From assembly GCA_964580575.1 (NCBI GenBank), contig CAZOLJ010000001.1, positions 1-64,000 of the forward strand: 64,000 nt of DNA. Reading direction: 5' to 3'. Position 1 is the first letter of the stretch, and every line of letters starts with the position of its first letter. Below, in pieces: positions 19,585-27,996 of this stretch. The position numbers and the translations under genes were made by a program. The DNA is from CAVPDE01 sp964580575 (GTDB lineage Bacteria > Desulfobacterota > DSM-4660 > Desulfatiglandales > HGW-15). A model generated the notes under the pieces. The model made no database searches, was not told where the DNA came from, and saw only the letters and a list, made by a program, of their open reading frames with translations.

Positions 19585-20070
19585 CTACTTCATCTTCTCC
19601 TGCAACTCTTTCTTCTGATTTTCCCACTTGAACCCGAACTTGGCACTGTAATAAGCCTCGGCCCAGCCCACAAACGGTATCCAGGTGTTCTCCCCCTTCT
19701 TTTTTAGGTCCAGGATGTTCGCGAGAATGGTCTCCATCTCAGCAATTTTGTCCTTCGGCACATAGTAGGCAGCCCCGCCCTTGAAGGACTTCATGGTGTC
19801 CTCAGGGCTGAGGGCATGGGCGGTCAGCATCACGGAAAGGACCTTTTTCTTAACGGCTATTTCCAGGAGTTCGTATCCATTGACTCCCATGATGTCCAGG
19901 ACAGTCATGTCAAAGTGCTGCGTTTCCAGTTGCCGCTTCGCCTCCTCGAAGCTTCCAGCCTTCACCACTTCGCACATGGATAGCAGATCCTCGAGAGTGT
20001 CCAGAACATCCGGTTCATCGTCGACGACCAGTATCTTCTTTCCTTTCAACATATCCTCTTTTTTGCCCAT
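19585..20070 (-). CDS. Stand-alone response regulator (second paralogue)
   Basis: 161 residues. Receiver domain with DDEPD, phospho-acceptor in VLDIMGV, MLTAHA and PKDK, then a 35-residue tail with aromatic residues (WAEAYYSAKFGFKWE). It is similar along its whole length to the regulator at 7430-7915, including the tail length, so the pair arose by duplication. No output domain is present, so it acts by protein contact. Start ATG 20070 follows GAGGAGTCATT. It is convergent with the second TRAP operon and flanked on both sides by family A repeats. Confidence 0.9.
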   Translation of the reverse strand: MGKKEDMLKGKKILVVDDEPDVLDTLEDLLSMCEVVKAGSFEEAKRQLETQHFDMTVLDIMGVNGYELLEIAVKKKVLSVMLTAHALSPEDTMKSFKGGAAYYVPKDKIAEMETILANILDLKKKGENTWIPFVGWAEAYYSAKFGFKWENQKKELQEKMK

Positions 20071-20119
20071 AATGACTCCTCAAGTTTGTTTGTGAACAGG
20101 TTCCTCTTGGTCTTTCATT

Positions 20120-20203
20120 TCCCTTCGCCCCCTCACCCCGCCCCTCTCCCAAAGCAACTTCCCTCCCCCTTGACGGGGGAGGGCAAGGGTGGGGGTGAAG
20201 GAG
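20120..20203. repeat. Family A long inverted repeat
   Basis: Outer arms CTTCGCCCCCTCACCCC and GGGTGGGGGTGAAGG enclose the hairpin CCCTCCCCCTTGACGGGGGAGGG. Lies between the response regulator start and the D-2-hydroxyacid dehydrogenase stop. Confidence 0.7.
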
Positions 20204-20218
20204 AAAGTCCTTAGGCCT

Positions 20219-21178
20219 TCACGCCACCCGGTCCCGCGGTTCTCTGCCTGCAAAAAACGCATCCAGGTTGTCCACAGCCCGGAATCCCATGGCGTCGCGG
20301 GTCTCCTTGGTGGCGCTCCCGATGTGGGGCATCAGGAAGGTGTTCGGCAGATCCCTGTACCGCGGATCGATGTTGGGCTCGTTGTTGAACACATCAAGAC
20401 CCGCGGCAGCCACCTTGCCGGATTTCAAAGCGGCTATGAGCGCATCGTCGACGACGACCGCGCCGCGGCTGGCGTTGATGATAATGGCGCCGTCCGGGAG
20501 AAGTGCAATCCGTTCGGCATTGAGCATGCGCTGGGTCTGCGGCGTTGCCACGCAGTGGAATGCCAGGAAGTCGCAGTGCGGCATGAGATCTTCCGGTGTG
20601 GGGTGGAAAATCGCACCTTCTTCTTGTTCCGGCGCAAGCCGATGGAGGTCGTGATAGTGGATGGTCATGTCAAACCCACGGGCTCGCCGAGCCGTGACCC
20701 GGCCCACGCGCCCAAAACCTACGATGCCGAGCCGTTTGCCGGTCACCTGGATGCCCACCATGAAGCTGGGGCTCCAATCCCGCCATGATTGGGTCCGCAC
20801 CAGGCGCTCCCCTTCGGAGGCACGCCGGGCTGCGCCCAGCATGAGCATGATGGCCACCTCGGCCGTGGCATCGGAGAGGACATCCGGGGTGTTGGTCACC
20901 ACCAGCCCACGGCGTTTTGCCGCCGCAATGTCCACATGGTCGAATCCCACCGAGTAGTTGGCGATGATGCGGACGGTCTTGGGGAGCCGTTCGATGACCG
21001 GCGCTGTAAAGCGCTCCGTGTGACATGGAAGGATCGCGTCGGTACCGGCGGCGCTCTCGATCAGCGCATCGCTGGAGTAGAGATGGTCATCGGGATTGAG
21101 CCGGGCCTGGTAATTACGGCGCAGGCGATCCTCCACAGCGGCCGGCAATTTTCGTGTCACCAAAACAACTGGTTTCAT
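20219..21178 (-). CDS. D-2-hydroxyacid dehydrogenase, NAD(P)-dependent
   Basis: 319 residues from ATG 21178 (AGGAGCTCTGCG upstream). The 38 in-frame residues before it are a read-through of a family A repeat and are excluded. The Rossmann motif is GIVGFGRVGR, and the catalytic triad is visible: Arg in INASRGAVV, Glu in NNEPNIDP and His in MPHIGSAT. These enzymes reduce glyoxylate, hydroxypyruvate or other 2-oxo acids to D-hydroxyacids. Next to the divergent iclR and a glyoxylate-carboligase-like gene, a glyoxylate or hydroxypyruvate reductase role is reasonable but not proven. Confidence 0.9.
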   Translation of the reverse strand: MKPVVLVTRKLPAAVEDRLRRNYQARLNPDDHLYSSDALIESAAGTDAILPCHTERFTAPVIERLPKTVRIIANYSVGFDHVDIAAAKRRGLVVTNTPDVLSDATAEVAIMLMLGAARRASEGERLVRTQSWRDWSPSFMVGIQVTGKRLGIVGFGRVGRVTARRARGFDMTIHYHDLHRLAPEQEEGAIFHPTPEDLMPHCDFLAFHCVATPQTQRMLNAERIALLPDGAIIINASRGAVVVDDALIAALKSGKVAAAGLDVFNNEPNIDPRYRDLPNTFLMPHIGSATKETRDAMGFRAVDNLDAFFAGREPRDRVA

Positions 21179-21209
21179 CGCAGAGCTCCTGTCTTTTTGT
21201 GCAGAACTG

Positions 21210-21662
21210 TCAAGATTTATGTCCCCTCTCCCCTTGGGGGAGAGGGTCAGGGTGAGGGGTGAGGAGGGCATTACGAATGGACTCCAAAACACCTTCTAAG
21301 TTGGTGAATACCTCGTTATCCCAAAATCGCAGCACCCTATACCCTTCAGCCCGGAGCCATTCATCACGAATCCTATCGGCTTGTACGAGTGCGTGCTGCC
21401 CTCCGTCTAACTCTATGACCACTTTCTTCTCGAGGTTCACAAAATCCACAACATAAGTGCCAATGGGGTGTTGGCGACGAAACTTAAAGCCTTCTATCTG
21501 TCGGTCTCTAAGATGCCTCCACAAACGTCCCTCTGTATCCGTAGACTGTTTCCTCGGTTTTCTCGCTACCCCCTTCAGGCCTTTCACCCCCACCCTTTTC
21601 CCTTCCCCCTCAAGGGGGAGGGTTTTGTTTCTGCTTCTGAAGCTTTCACCTCGATCTTCCAT
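21210..21662 (-). CDS. DUF559 endonuclease-like protein, bracketed by repeats
   Basis: About 150 residues if started at ATG 21662, but the start is uncertain because no ribosome site is visible. The core, about residues 35-130, is the DUF559 domain, a PD-(D/E)XK/Vsr-like nuclease fold: GRLWRHLRDRQIEGFKFRRQ, then YVVDFVNLEKKVVIELDGGQ with the acidic residues, and GYRVLRFWDNEV. Both ends are translated from family A palindromes (LPLEGEGKRVGVKG at the N-terminus, TPHPDPLPQGERG at the C-terminus). No restriction or modification partner is nearby. The repeat bracket suggests a small mobile unit. Confidence 0.8.
   Translation of the reverse strand: MEDRGESFRSRNKTLPLEGEGKRVGVKGLKGVARKPRKQSTDTEGRLWRHLRDRQIEGFKFRRQHPIGTYVVDFVNLEKKVVIELDGGQHALVQADRIRDEWLRAEGYRVLRFWDNEVFTNLEGVLESIRNALLTPHPDPLPQGERGHKS
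21221..21264. repeat. Family A unit, left bracket of DUF559 gene
   Basis: Hairpin CCTCTCCCCTTGGGGGAGAGG followed by the tail GTCAGGGTGAGGGGTGAGG pointing into the gene. It overlaps the last codons of the DUF559 frame. Confidence 0.75.
21586..21623. repeat. Family A unit, right bracket of DUF559 gene
   Basis: CACCCCCACCC tail followed by the hairpin CTTCCCCCTCAAGGGGGAGG, in inverted orientation to the left bracket. It overlaps the first codons of the DUF559 frame. Confidence 0.75.
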
Positions 21663-21805
21663 AATAATTCGACAGTACTTTCTTGTGCCGCGGAGTATAC
21701 GAAATGCCTTCTGGCCGGTCAAGGAGGAAGACGGCCATGATATGCATTGGACTCTTAGCCCGGGACGTTTCCGCAAGTTGCGTAAAAGCTCAAAAGCGCA
21801 CCGCA

Positions 21806-21920
21806 GAATATCGAATGACGAATAACGAACGCCGAAGGAAACCCAAGAAGAAATTTGACTTCATCATTCGAAATTCCTTGTTCGACATTCTACATTCGAG
21901 TTTCGGGGTTCTAATTGAGT
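21806..21920. repeat. Family E inverted repeat (CGAAT-rich)
   Basis: The left arm has units such as AATATCGAATGACGAATAACG, and the right arm is the inverted counterpart (CATTCGAAATTCCTTGTTCG, CATTCTACATTCGAG). Imperfect palindrome of about 115 bp upstream of the iclR promoter. Confidence 0.65.
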
Positions 21921-21945
21921 GGCGGCAAAACGCGTGCATTAGGTC

Positions 21946-21974
21946 TTGACATTCCCTTGCCGGGAGGGTATTCA
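21946..21974 (+). promoter_or_regulatory. Sigma-70 type promoter of iclR
   Basis: TTGACA (21946-21951), a 17-nt spacer and TATTCA (21969-21974). This is 44 nt before the iclR start codon, a good fit by spacing; not experimentally known. Confidence 0.55.
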
Positions 21975-21996
21975 CTGTATCGTATTATAAGATGGT

Positions 21997-22013
21997 GTTC
22001 CACAATACGAGAC
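21997..22013. promoter_or_regulatory. Putative IclR-type operator at its own gene
   Basis: GTTCCACAATACGAGAC is a degenerate palindrome between the promoter and the iclR start codon. It matches the cleaner palindrome at 34266-34282 at 11 of 17 positions. A perfect CGTATT (21981-21986) and AATACG (22004-22009) pair overlaps it. Autoregulation is inferred. Confidence 0.4.
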
Positions 22014-22017
22014 AGCG

Positions 22018-22773
22018 ATGAAATCTCTTCACAAGGTTCTCGACGTCATTGAAACTGTAGCCAGGGAAGGAAGCATCGGGATCCGGGAGCTTTCCACACG
22101 CACAGGCTTCCCCCCGGCCACCATCCACCGGATGACCTCCACACTGGTGGAGCGCCGTTATCTCAAGCAGGATGCGGTGTCGAAAAGGCTCTCCCTCTCC
22201 ATTCAGTTCCTGGAACTGGGCACCAGGGTGCAGCAGCATTTCAGCCTGACCGCCATTGCAAGACCCCATCTCGAAAACCTGCTGGCCGAAACCCACGAAA
22301 GCGTGAACCTTGCCGTGCAGGACGGCGATCACATGGCTTATCTCGACCACATCCGTAGCGATCACTCCATGCTTCAGCTCTTCACCAAACCCGGCGCCCG
22401 GGTTCCCCTCTATTGCACGGGCGTGGGGAAAATGCTTCTCAGCCGGTGGCCTATTTCTGAAGTGGAGGCCTATCTGGACCGAACGCCCTTGACTTCCCAC
22501 ACTCCCCACACCTTTGTGGACCGCGGCAGATTTCTGCATGAACTCGCTCGCATCAGGACTCAGGGCTACTCCGTGGACAACCAGGAAATGGAGGAAGGGG
22601 TCCGGTGTGTGGCCGCCCTGGTGGCGGACCACCGAGGCGAGCCGGCAGGGGTGGTCTCCATATCCGGAGCGGCAATGCGCATTGCACCGCCGAGAATCAA
22701 GTTTTTCGCCCAATCGGTTATGAATTGCTCTCAGGCCATCTCCAGGGATCTGGGGTTCAAAGAAACGTTATGA
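22018..22773 (+). CDS. IclR-family transcriptional regulator
   Basis: 251 residues. A winged helix-turn-helix (about 1-60, IGIRELSTRTGFPPATIHRM) is followed by an IclR effector domain (about 75-250): VNLAVQDGDHMAYLDHI, then the characteristic YCTGVGKMLLS and the ligand-loop region GYSVDNQEMEEGVRCVAA. Members bind small acids such as glyoxylate, pyruvate or aromatic acids. It lies at the head of the hydroxyacid gene block, divergent from the 2-hydroxyacid dehydrogenase, and is the probable local regulator. The ribosome site is weak. Confidence 0.93.
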   Translation: MKSLHKVLDVIETVAREGSIGIRELSTRTGFPPATIHRMTSTLVERRYLKQDAVSKRLSLSIQFLELGTRVQQHFSLTAIARPHLENLLAETHESVNLAVQDGDHMAYLDHIRSDHSMLQLFTKPGARVPLYCTGVGKMLLSRWPISEVEAYLDRTPLTSHTPHTFVDRGRFLHELARIRTQGYSVDNQEMEEGVRCVAALVADHRGEPAGVVSISGAAMRIAPPRIKFFAQSVMNCSQAISRDLGFKETL

Positions 22774-22811
22774 AGTCAAAGGAAACTGCTGTCGCCTTCA
22801 TCCGACAGCTT

Positions 22812-22930
22812 GAGGGACAAAGGCACAAAGATGCAAAGGCACAAAGTAAAGAAAGGGACAAAGAGACAGAGGGAAAGAAGAGTAAGGTCTTTCTGCTTTG
22901 TGCCTTTGTGCCTCTGTCCCTTTGTCCCTG
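22812..22930. repeat. Family B long imperfect hairpin (GGGACAAAG microrepeats)
   Basis: Left arm of GGGACAAAGGCACAAAG-like units, right arm of inverted TTTGTGCCTTTGTGCC-like units, about 119 bp in all. It fills the gap between iclR and the glyoxylate-carboligase-like gene. Confidence 0.8.
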
Positions 22931-23033
22931 TATCATAGTGCCAAAACCAAACTGAGTCTTCGCCTAAAGGCAAGGATTCCTGTCTCATTCCCCAAGTTAG
23001 ACAATGAATTCTTCGAAACAAAGGAGATCAACC

Positions 23034-24809
23034 ATGGCTAGGATGACGACAATGGCAGCGGCTGTCAGAATTCTTCAAAGCGAGGGCGTCAAACACATCT
23101 TCGGGATACCCGGCGCGGGGATTCTCCCCTTCTATCGCGCCTTGAAGGATTTGGGGACCATCAAACACATGGTCACCCGTCATGAGGAAAGCGCCATCCA
23201 CATGGCCGACGGTTACGCCAGGTCACTCGGAACCGTTGGGGTGTGCGCGGCCACCTCGGGTCCCGGCGCCAGCAACTTCGTCACGGGACTGTACACGGCC
23301 CAGGTGGACTCGATTCCTATCCTGGCCCTCACCGGCCAGAATGTGCGGGTTCAGCTCGACCGGGAGGCTTTCCAGGCGGTGAACATCGCCGAGGTGGTCA
23401 AGCCCATCACCAAGAAATCCTATTGCATCAAGGATCCGGCCATGGTGCCCTGGGTTTTCCGCGAGGCCTTCAAAATCATGCGGGAGGGCCGGCCCGGGCC
23501 GGTCTTGATCGATCTGCCCCTGGACGTTCAGAAAGAGGAGATCGAGTACGATCCGGAGGTCGACGAACCTCTCCCCATTCTGCGCATGCCTCCGAACGCG
23601 AAGCAGGTCCAGAAGACCGTGGATATGCTCCTGGCTGCCGAAAAGCCCGTCATGCTCCTGGGCGGCGGGGTCCTTGTGGCGGATGCCTGCAAGGAATTCG
23701 TGGCTCTGGCTGAGGCTCTCCAGGTTCCCGTGGTCTCCAGCTACATGGGAAAGAGCGGCATTCCCTGGAACCACCCGCTCATGGCCGGGCACGTGGGCAT
23801 TCAGTGCAACACCCGGTCCGGAAACCAGGTCTTCCTGGATTCCACTCTGGTCCTGGCTGTGGGAGCCCGTTTTAACGACCGCCACACCGGTGACCTCAAG
23901 GTGTACAAGGGCAGTCGTAAGTTCATCCACGTGGAAATCGATCCGGGCCAGATCGGCAAGAACATCATGCCGGACCTTGGAATCTGTGCCGACGCGAAAC
24001 TGACTCTTCAAGCCCTTCTGGACGAGGTGAAGCGCCGTAACGTCAAGCGGCCGCCCACCAAACTGGACATTTCCCAGATCCGGGCCAAGATGGAGCGGAA
24101 AACCGACTACGACAACATCCCCATCAAACCCCAGAGGGTATTCAAGGAGATCAATGAGTTCTTCGACGAGGACACGGTGTTTGTCACCTGCATCGGGCTG
24201 AACCAGATCTGGTCAGGACAGCTCCAGAAGATCTCCAAGCCCAGGCATTACCTGGACTGCGGCGGCGCCGGCCCTCTTGGATGGGACATGCCTGCCTCCA
24301 TCGGCGCGAAAGTGGCACGGCCCGACAAGGTGGTCGTGGACGTGGTCGGTGACTTCGGATTTCAGTTCTGCATGGACGCTCTGCCCGTGGCCGTGATGTA
24401 CAAGGTTCCCTTTGTGATCGTGGTCCTGAACAACGGTTATCTAGGCCTGATCCGCCAGGCCGAGAAGTACCTGTACGACATGGATTTCGAGGTGCAGATC
24501 TGGTATGACAGCTTGCGCGCTATCCAGGCCGAGCAGGTTCCCGTGGCCATGGCAGCAGGCGGCCGAGGCGCCGTAAACGTGGAACGCGCCACCCAGGTTG
24601 CCGAGAACGAAGGCCGGGGATTTGACTTTGTGAAATTTGCAGAAGCTTGCGGCGCCGCAGGCGAGCGAGTCACTGATCCCAAGGAGATCAAGGCCGCCCT
24701 GAAGAGGGGCGTTGAATCAGGGCTCCCTTATGTGGTGGACATCATCATGGAGCGGGAGACCGACTGTTCCATGGGCGTGGCCATTGACGCGATCCGAGAA
24801 TTTGAATAG
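23034..24809 (+). CDS. Thiamine-diphosphate enzyme, glyoxylate carboligase-like, with canonical Glu51
   Basis: 591 residues from ATG 23034 (AAAGGAGATCAACC upstream). Its overall pattern follows E. coli Gcl (HMADGYAR, NRHTGDLK-type central motif, GPLGWDMPASIGA, NNGYLGLIRQ, final MEFE-like end). Gcl joins two glyoxylates to tartronate semialdehyde. The thiamine motif GDFGF...NNGYLGL is present. E. coli Gcl has Val51 in place of the activating Glu of other ThDP enzymes; here the aligned position is Glu51 (TRHEESA), as in acetolactate synthases. It could therefore act on pyruvate or another 2-oxo acid. Upstream of LarA and oxidase genes. Confidence 0.85.
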   Translation: MARMTTMAAAVRILQSEGVKHIFGIPGAGILPFYRALKDLGTIKHMVTRHEESAIHMADGYARSLGTVGVCAATSGPGASNFVTGLYTAQVDSIPILALTGQNVRVQLDREAFQAVNIAEVVKPITKKSYCIKDPAMVPWVFREAFKIMREGRPGPVLIDLPLDVQKEEIEYDPEVDEPLPILRMPPNAKQVQKTVDMLLAAEKPVMLLGGGVLVADACKEFVALAEALQVPVVSSYMGKSGIPWNHPLMAGHVGIQCNTRSGNQVFLDSTLVLAVGARFNDRHTGDLKVYKGSRKFIHVEIDPGQIGKNIMPDLGICADAKLTLQALLDEVKRRNVKRPPTKLDISQIRAKMERKTDYDNIPIKPQRVFKEINEFFDEDTVFVTCIGLNQIWSGQLQKISKPRHYLDCGGAGPLGWDMPASIGAKVARPDKVVVDVVGDFGFQFCMDALPVAVMYKVPFVIVVLNNGYLGLIRQAEKYLYDMDFEVQIWYDSLRAIQAEQVPVAMAAGGRGAVNVERATQVAENEGRGFDFVKFAEACGAAGERVTDPKEIKAALKRGVESGLPYVVDIIMERETDCSMGVAIDAIREFE

Positions 24810-24810
24810 A

Positions 24811-24915
24811 AGGAAGAAAGGGACAAAGTAACAAAGGGACAAAGATGCAAAGGGTAAAGACAAGAAAAGAAGTTTTCTGCTTTGTCCCTTTGTGCCTTTG
24901 CACCTTTGTGCCTGT
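24811..24915. repeat. Family B long imperfect hairpin
   Basis: AAAGGGACAAAGTAACAAAG-type left arm and CTTTGTCCCTTTGTGCC-type right arm. It ends 16 nt before the LarA start codon, so it forms most of the untranslated spacer. Confidence 0.8.
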
Positions 24916-24931
24916 ACCATTAGGAGCTGCA

Positions 24932-26212
24932 ATGAAAATTGATCTTCTGTACGGACGAAAGGGGTTGACCATTGATCTGCCTGAGGCTGTTCGTGCCCAC
25001 GTGATCCGGAAGCATCCCATGCCTTTGCTTCCGGACCCCAGCGGAGCCGTTCGCCGCGCGCTGGAAAAGCCCGTGGGATGCCCTTCCCTTCTGGAACTGG
25101 CCAAAGGGAAAAGAAATGCCTGCATTCTCATTTGCGACATCACCCGGCCGGTCCCCAATGGGCTGATCCTCCCGCCCCTCGTCGAGAGCCTCAACCGGGC
25201 AGGCATCCCCGGGGAAAACATCCTGATCCTCGTGGCCACCGGCCTTCACCGTCCCAATGAGGGAGAAGAGCTGCGAGAGGTGGTGGGGTCGGACGAGATA
25301 TTCAAAACCATCCGAATTGAAAATCACTTTGCAAGGGACAAGGAGACACACGTCGATCTCGGCAAAACCTCCGGCGGGATTCCCATCATGATCGACCGCC
25401 GTTTCGCAGAGGCGGATCTGAAGATCGTCACGGGCCTTGTGGAGCCCCATTTCATGGCGGGGTACTCCGGAGGCCGCAAAGTCGTGTCGCCGGGTGTAGC
25501 TTACCAGGACACCATCCTCATGTTTCACAGGGCCAAGATTCTGGAACACTGCAAGGCTGCGAACTGCGTCATCGAAGGGAACCCCCTGCACAACGAGCAG
25601 ATGGAAATCGTCCGGGCCATTGGAGGCGTCGTAGCCGTGAATGTCGTCATTGATGAGAGAAGGCGATTGGGATTTGTCAATTCCGGCGAAGTCGAAGCCT
25701 CCCACGCTCTGGCCATTGCATTCATGAGAAAGCATGCGGAAATCAGGATCCCAAGGCGGTTCAAAACTATTGTGACCACCTCGGCCGGCTACCCCCTGGA
25801 CAAGACCTACTACCAGACGGTGAAGGGCATGGTGGGGGTCATGGACATCCTGGAGCCTGGAGGGACCATCATCATTGCCAGCGAGTGCTCGGAGGGCATG
25901 GGAAGCCCTGAATTCGCAGAAGCCCAGCGACTCCTCTGTCAGGTAGGGCCGGAGCGATTCATGAGACTTATCGAAGGCCGGGACAAGGCCCTCATCGACG
26001 AGTGGGAGACGGAGATGCTGCTCAAGCCCCTCCGGGTGGGACATATCCAGCTCTATTCCACAGGGCTCTCGGAATCCGAACGAGACCATGTGTTCGTGGA
26101 GATGGTCCCTTCGGTGGAAGAGGCTGTGGCCGCCAGCGTTCGGGCTCATGGGGATACGGAAATCGCCGTGGTCCCCGAAGGACCCTATGTCATCCCGCTC
26201 TTCGGCGGCTAA
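24932..26212 (+). CDS. LarA-family (nickel-pincer) racemase/epimerase homologue
   Basis: 426 residues from ATG 24932 (TAGGAGCTGCA upstream); the 29 residues before it translate the family B repeat. The DITRPVP motif (69-75) and the residues that hold the nickel-pincer cofactor in lactate racemase are present: His106 (ATGLHRP), His173 (VEPHF), Lys183 (SGGRKVV) and His199 (MFHRAK). LarA racemises lactate; homologues act on other 2-hydroxyacids. The cofactor makers LarB, LarC and LarE are not in this window. Adjacent FAD/Fe-S oxidase genes suggest that it converts the wrong enantiomer into the oxidisable one. Confidence 0.9.
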   Translation: MKIDLLYGRKGLTIDLPEAVRAHVIRKHPMPLLPDPSGAVRRALEKPVGCPSLLELAKGKRNACILICDITRPVPNGLILPPLVESLNRAGIPGENILILVATGLHRPNEGEELREVVGSDEIFKTIRIENHFARDKETHVDLGKTSGGIPIMIDRRFAEADLKIVTGLVEPHFMAGYSGGRKVVSPGVAYQDTILMFHRAKILEHCKAANCVIEGNPLHNEQMEIVRAIGGVVAVNVVIDERRRLGFVNSGEVEASHALAIAFMRKHAEIRIPRRFKTIVTTSAGYPLDKTYYQTVKGMVGVMDILEPGGTIIIASECSEGMGSPEFAEAQRLLCQVGPERFMRLIEGRDKALIDEWETEMLLKPLRVGHIQLYSTGLSESERDHVFVEMVPSVEEAVAASVRAHGDTEIAVVPEGPYVIPLFGG

Positions 26213-26249
26213 TGGAGTGTCTCCGTGTTTGATTGCCGATGCTCATTTA

Positions 26250-26382
26250 CCTCCCCCCTCCCCTAACCCCTCCCACCAAGGGAGGGGAAATAGAAATTTA
26301 GGCTCGTTCCGGGGGAGGGGAATTCTGAGCGAAGACTGATAGTTGCCTCCCCCTCAACGGGGGAGGCAAGGTGGGGGCGGGG
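26250..26382. repeat. Two family A units
   Basis: The first unit (26250-26290) has the tail CCTCCCCCCTCCCCTAA and the hairpin CCCTCCCACCAAGGGAGGG. The second (26344-26382) has the hairpin GCCTCCCCCTCAACGGGGGAGGC and the tail AAGGTGGGGGCGGGG. Hairpins face inward with about 55 bp between them. Confidence 0.7.
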
Positions 26383-26500
26383 AAAATCAGGCTCTTGATT
26401 TTTGGCTTCAACTGTGACTTGATAGGGACCCGGTTTGCTCCAGACCGGGGCAATCGATTCAATCCTGATCGGCACCTATTCGATAAGCAAAGGAGTTCCC

Positions 26501-27886
26501 ATGGAAAAGCAAACGCTCATCAACAAACTGAAAGATATCGTCCGCTCCGACTATGTTCTTCATTCAGACATGGACCTCACCCTCTACGGGTACGATGCCT
26601 CTCTTGAAAAAGGCAAACCCGACGTGGTGGTGCTTCCCAATTCGACTGAAGAAGTTTCAAAGGTCGTGCGCCTGGCTCACGAAGAGAAGATCCCCATCAT
26701 CGGCCGCGGCTCAGGGACGAACCTGAGCGGCGGAACCATCCCCGTGAGAGGGGGCATTGTCGTTCATTTCTCGCGCATGAACCGTGTTCTGGAGGTGGAC
26801 ATCCCCAATCGGACCGTCACCGTGGAGCCGGGGGTCATTACCCTGGACCTTCAGACCATGCTCCTGAAAAAGGGCTTGGTCTATGCGCCGGATCCGGCCA
26901 GCCAGAAGGTCTCCACCCTGGGCGGCAATTTCGGCGAGAACTCCGGGGGACCCCATTGCCTCAAGTACGGCGTGACCACCAATCATGTGCTGGGCGCTGA
27001 ACTCGTGCTGGATGACGGCACGGTCGTCTGGACCGGCGGCAAATCTCAGGACAACCCGGGATATGACCTCACGGGCCTTCTCGTGGGAAGCGAAGGCACC
27101 CTCGGGATAGCCACCAAGCTCATGCTCAAGCTGATTCCGGCTCCGGAAGCGGTCAAGACCATGCTGGCCGTCTACAACACGATTGAGGATGCCAGCAATA
27201 CGGTCTCCGCCATCATCAGCGAGGGGATCGTTCCGGCCACCCTGGAGATGATGGACAACCTGGTTCTCAAAGCCGTGGAAGAATCGGTACACGCAGGATA
27301 TCCTATGGACGCCGCAGCCGTCCTGATCATCGAACTCGACGGCATGATCGACGGCATGGACCGGCAAGCTGAAAAAATCATGGAGATCTGCAAACGTCAC
27401 AAGGTGCGGGACATTCGGATGGCTAAGAGCGAAGCGGAGCGCGCGGCTCTTTGGGCCGGTCGAAAAGGGGCGTTCGGCGCCGTAGCCCGTCTGCGCCCCA
27501 GCTATCTCGTCTGTGACGGAACCGTTCCGCGGACCAAGCTGCCCGAAGTTCTGAGCAAAGTGCTTGAGGTGGGAAAGAAGTACGACTTGCCCATCGGCAA
27601 TGTGTTCCATGCCGGTGACGGGAATCTTCATCCTCTCATCCTCTTTGATGAAAGAGACAAAGAGATGCTCGCACGGGTGCACAAAGCCGCCACCGAGATT
27701 CTGAAGATCTGTGCCGACGCCGGAGGAACCATCAGCGGAGAGCACGGCATCGGGACCGAGAAGCTCAAGGAGATGTCCTTCGTTTTCTCCAAGAACGACA
27801 TTGAGTTCATGCGGTCTCTCAAGAAGGCCTTTGACCCGCAAGAGATGTGGAATCCGGGTAAGGTGATCCCGCCGGCCCAGGCCTGA
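26501..27886 (+). CDS. glcD: FAD-linked 2-hydroxyacid oxidase/dehydrogenase, GlcD type
   Basis: 461 residues from ATG 26501 (AAAGGAGTTCCC upstream). The N-terminal FAD-binding type-4 domain has GRGSGTNLSGG and NFGENSGGPHCLKYG. The C-terminal substrate domain has GNVFHAGDGNLHPLI and SGEHGIG, the His-containing motifs of GlcD and D-lactate dehydrogenases. It oxidises glycolate or D-lactate and passes electrons to an iron-sulfur partner, here probably the protein at 29684-30829. The next gene encodes a second FAD oxidase subunit. Confidence 0.92.
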   Translation: MEKQTLINKLKDIVRSDYVLHSDMDLTLYGYDASLEKGKPDVVVLPNSTEEVSKVVRLAHEEKIPIIGRGSGTNLSGGTIPVRGGIVVHFSRMNRVLEVDIPNRTVTVEPGVITLDLQTMLLKKGLVYAPDPASQKVSTLGGNFGENSGGPHCLKYGVTTNHVLGAELVLDDGTVVWTGGKSQDNPGYDLTGLLVGSEGTLGIATKLMLKLIPAPEAVKTMLAVYNTIEDASNTVSAIISEGIVPATLEMMDNLVLKAVEESVHAGYPMDAAAVLIIELDGMIDGMDRQAEKIMEICKRHKVRDIRMAKSEAERAALWAGRKGAFGAVARLRPSYLVCDGTVPRTKLPEVLSKVLEVGKKYDLPIGNVFHAGDGNLHPLILFDERDKEMLARVHKAATEILKICADAGGTISGEHGIGTEKLKEMSFVFSKNDIEFMRSLKKAFDPQEMWNPGKVIPPAQA

Positions 27887-27996
27887 AAGCGAGTAATCAG
27901 TCATCAGTTGCCAGTGAACAGTATTTTGTGAACCGTACTCCCTGCCACAGGCAACCTGCAACATGCACCCTGCCAAGCTAGAAAAGGAGATGTGAC

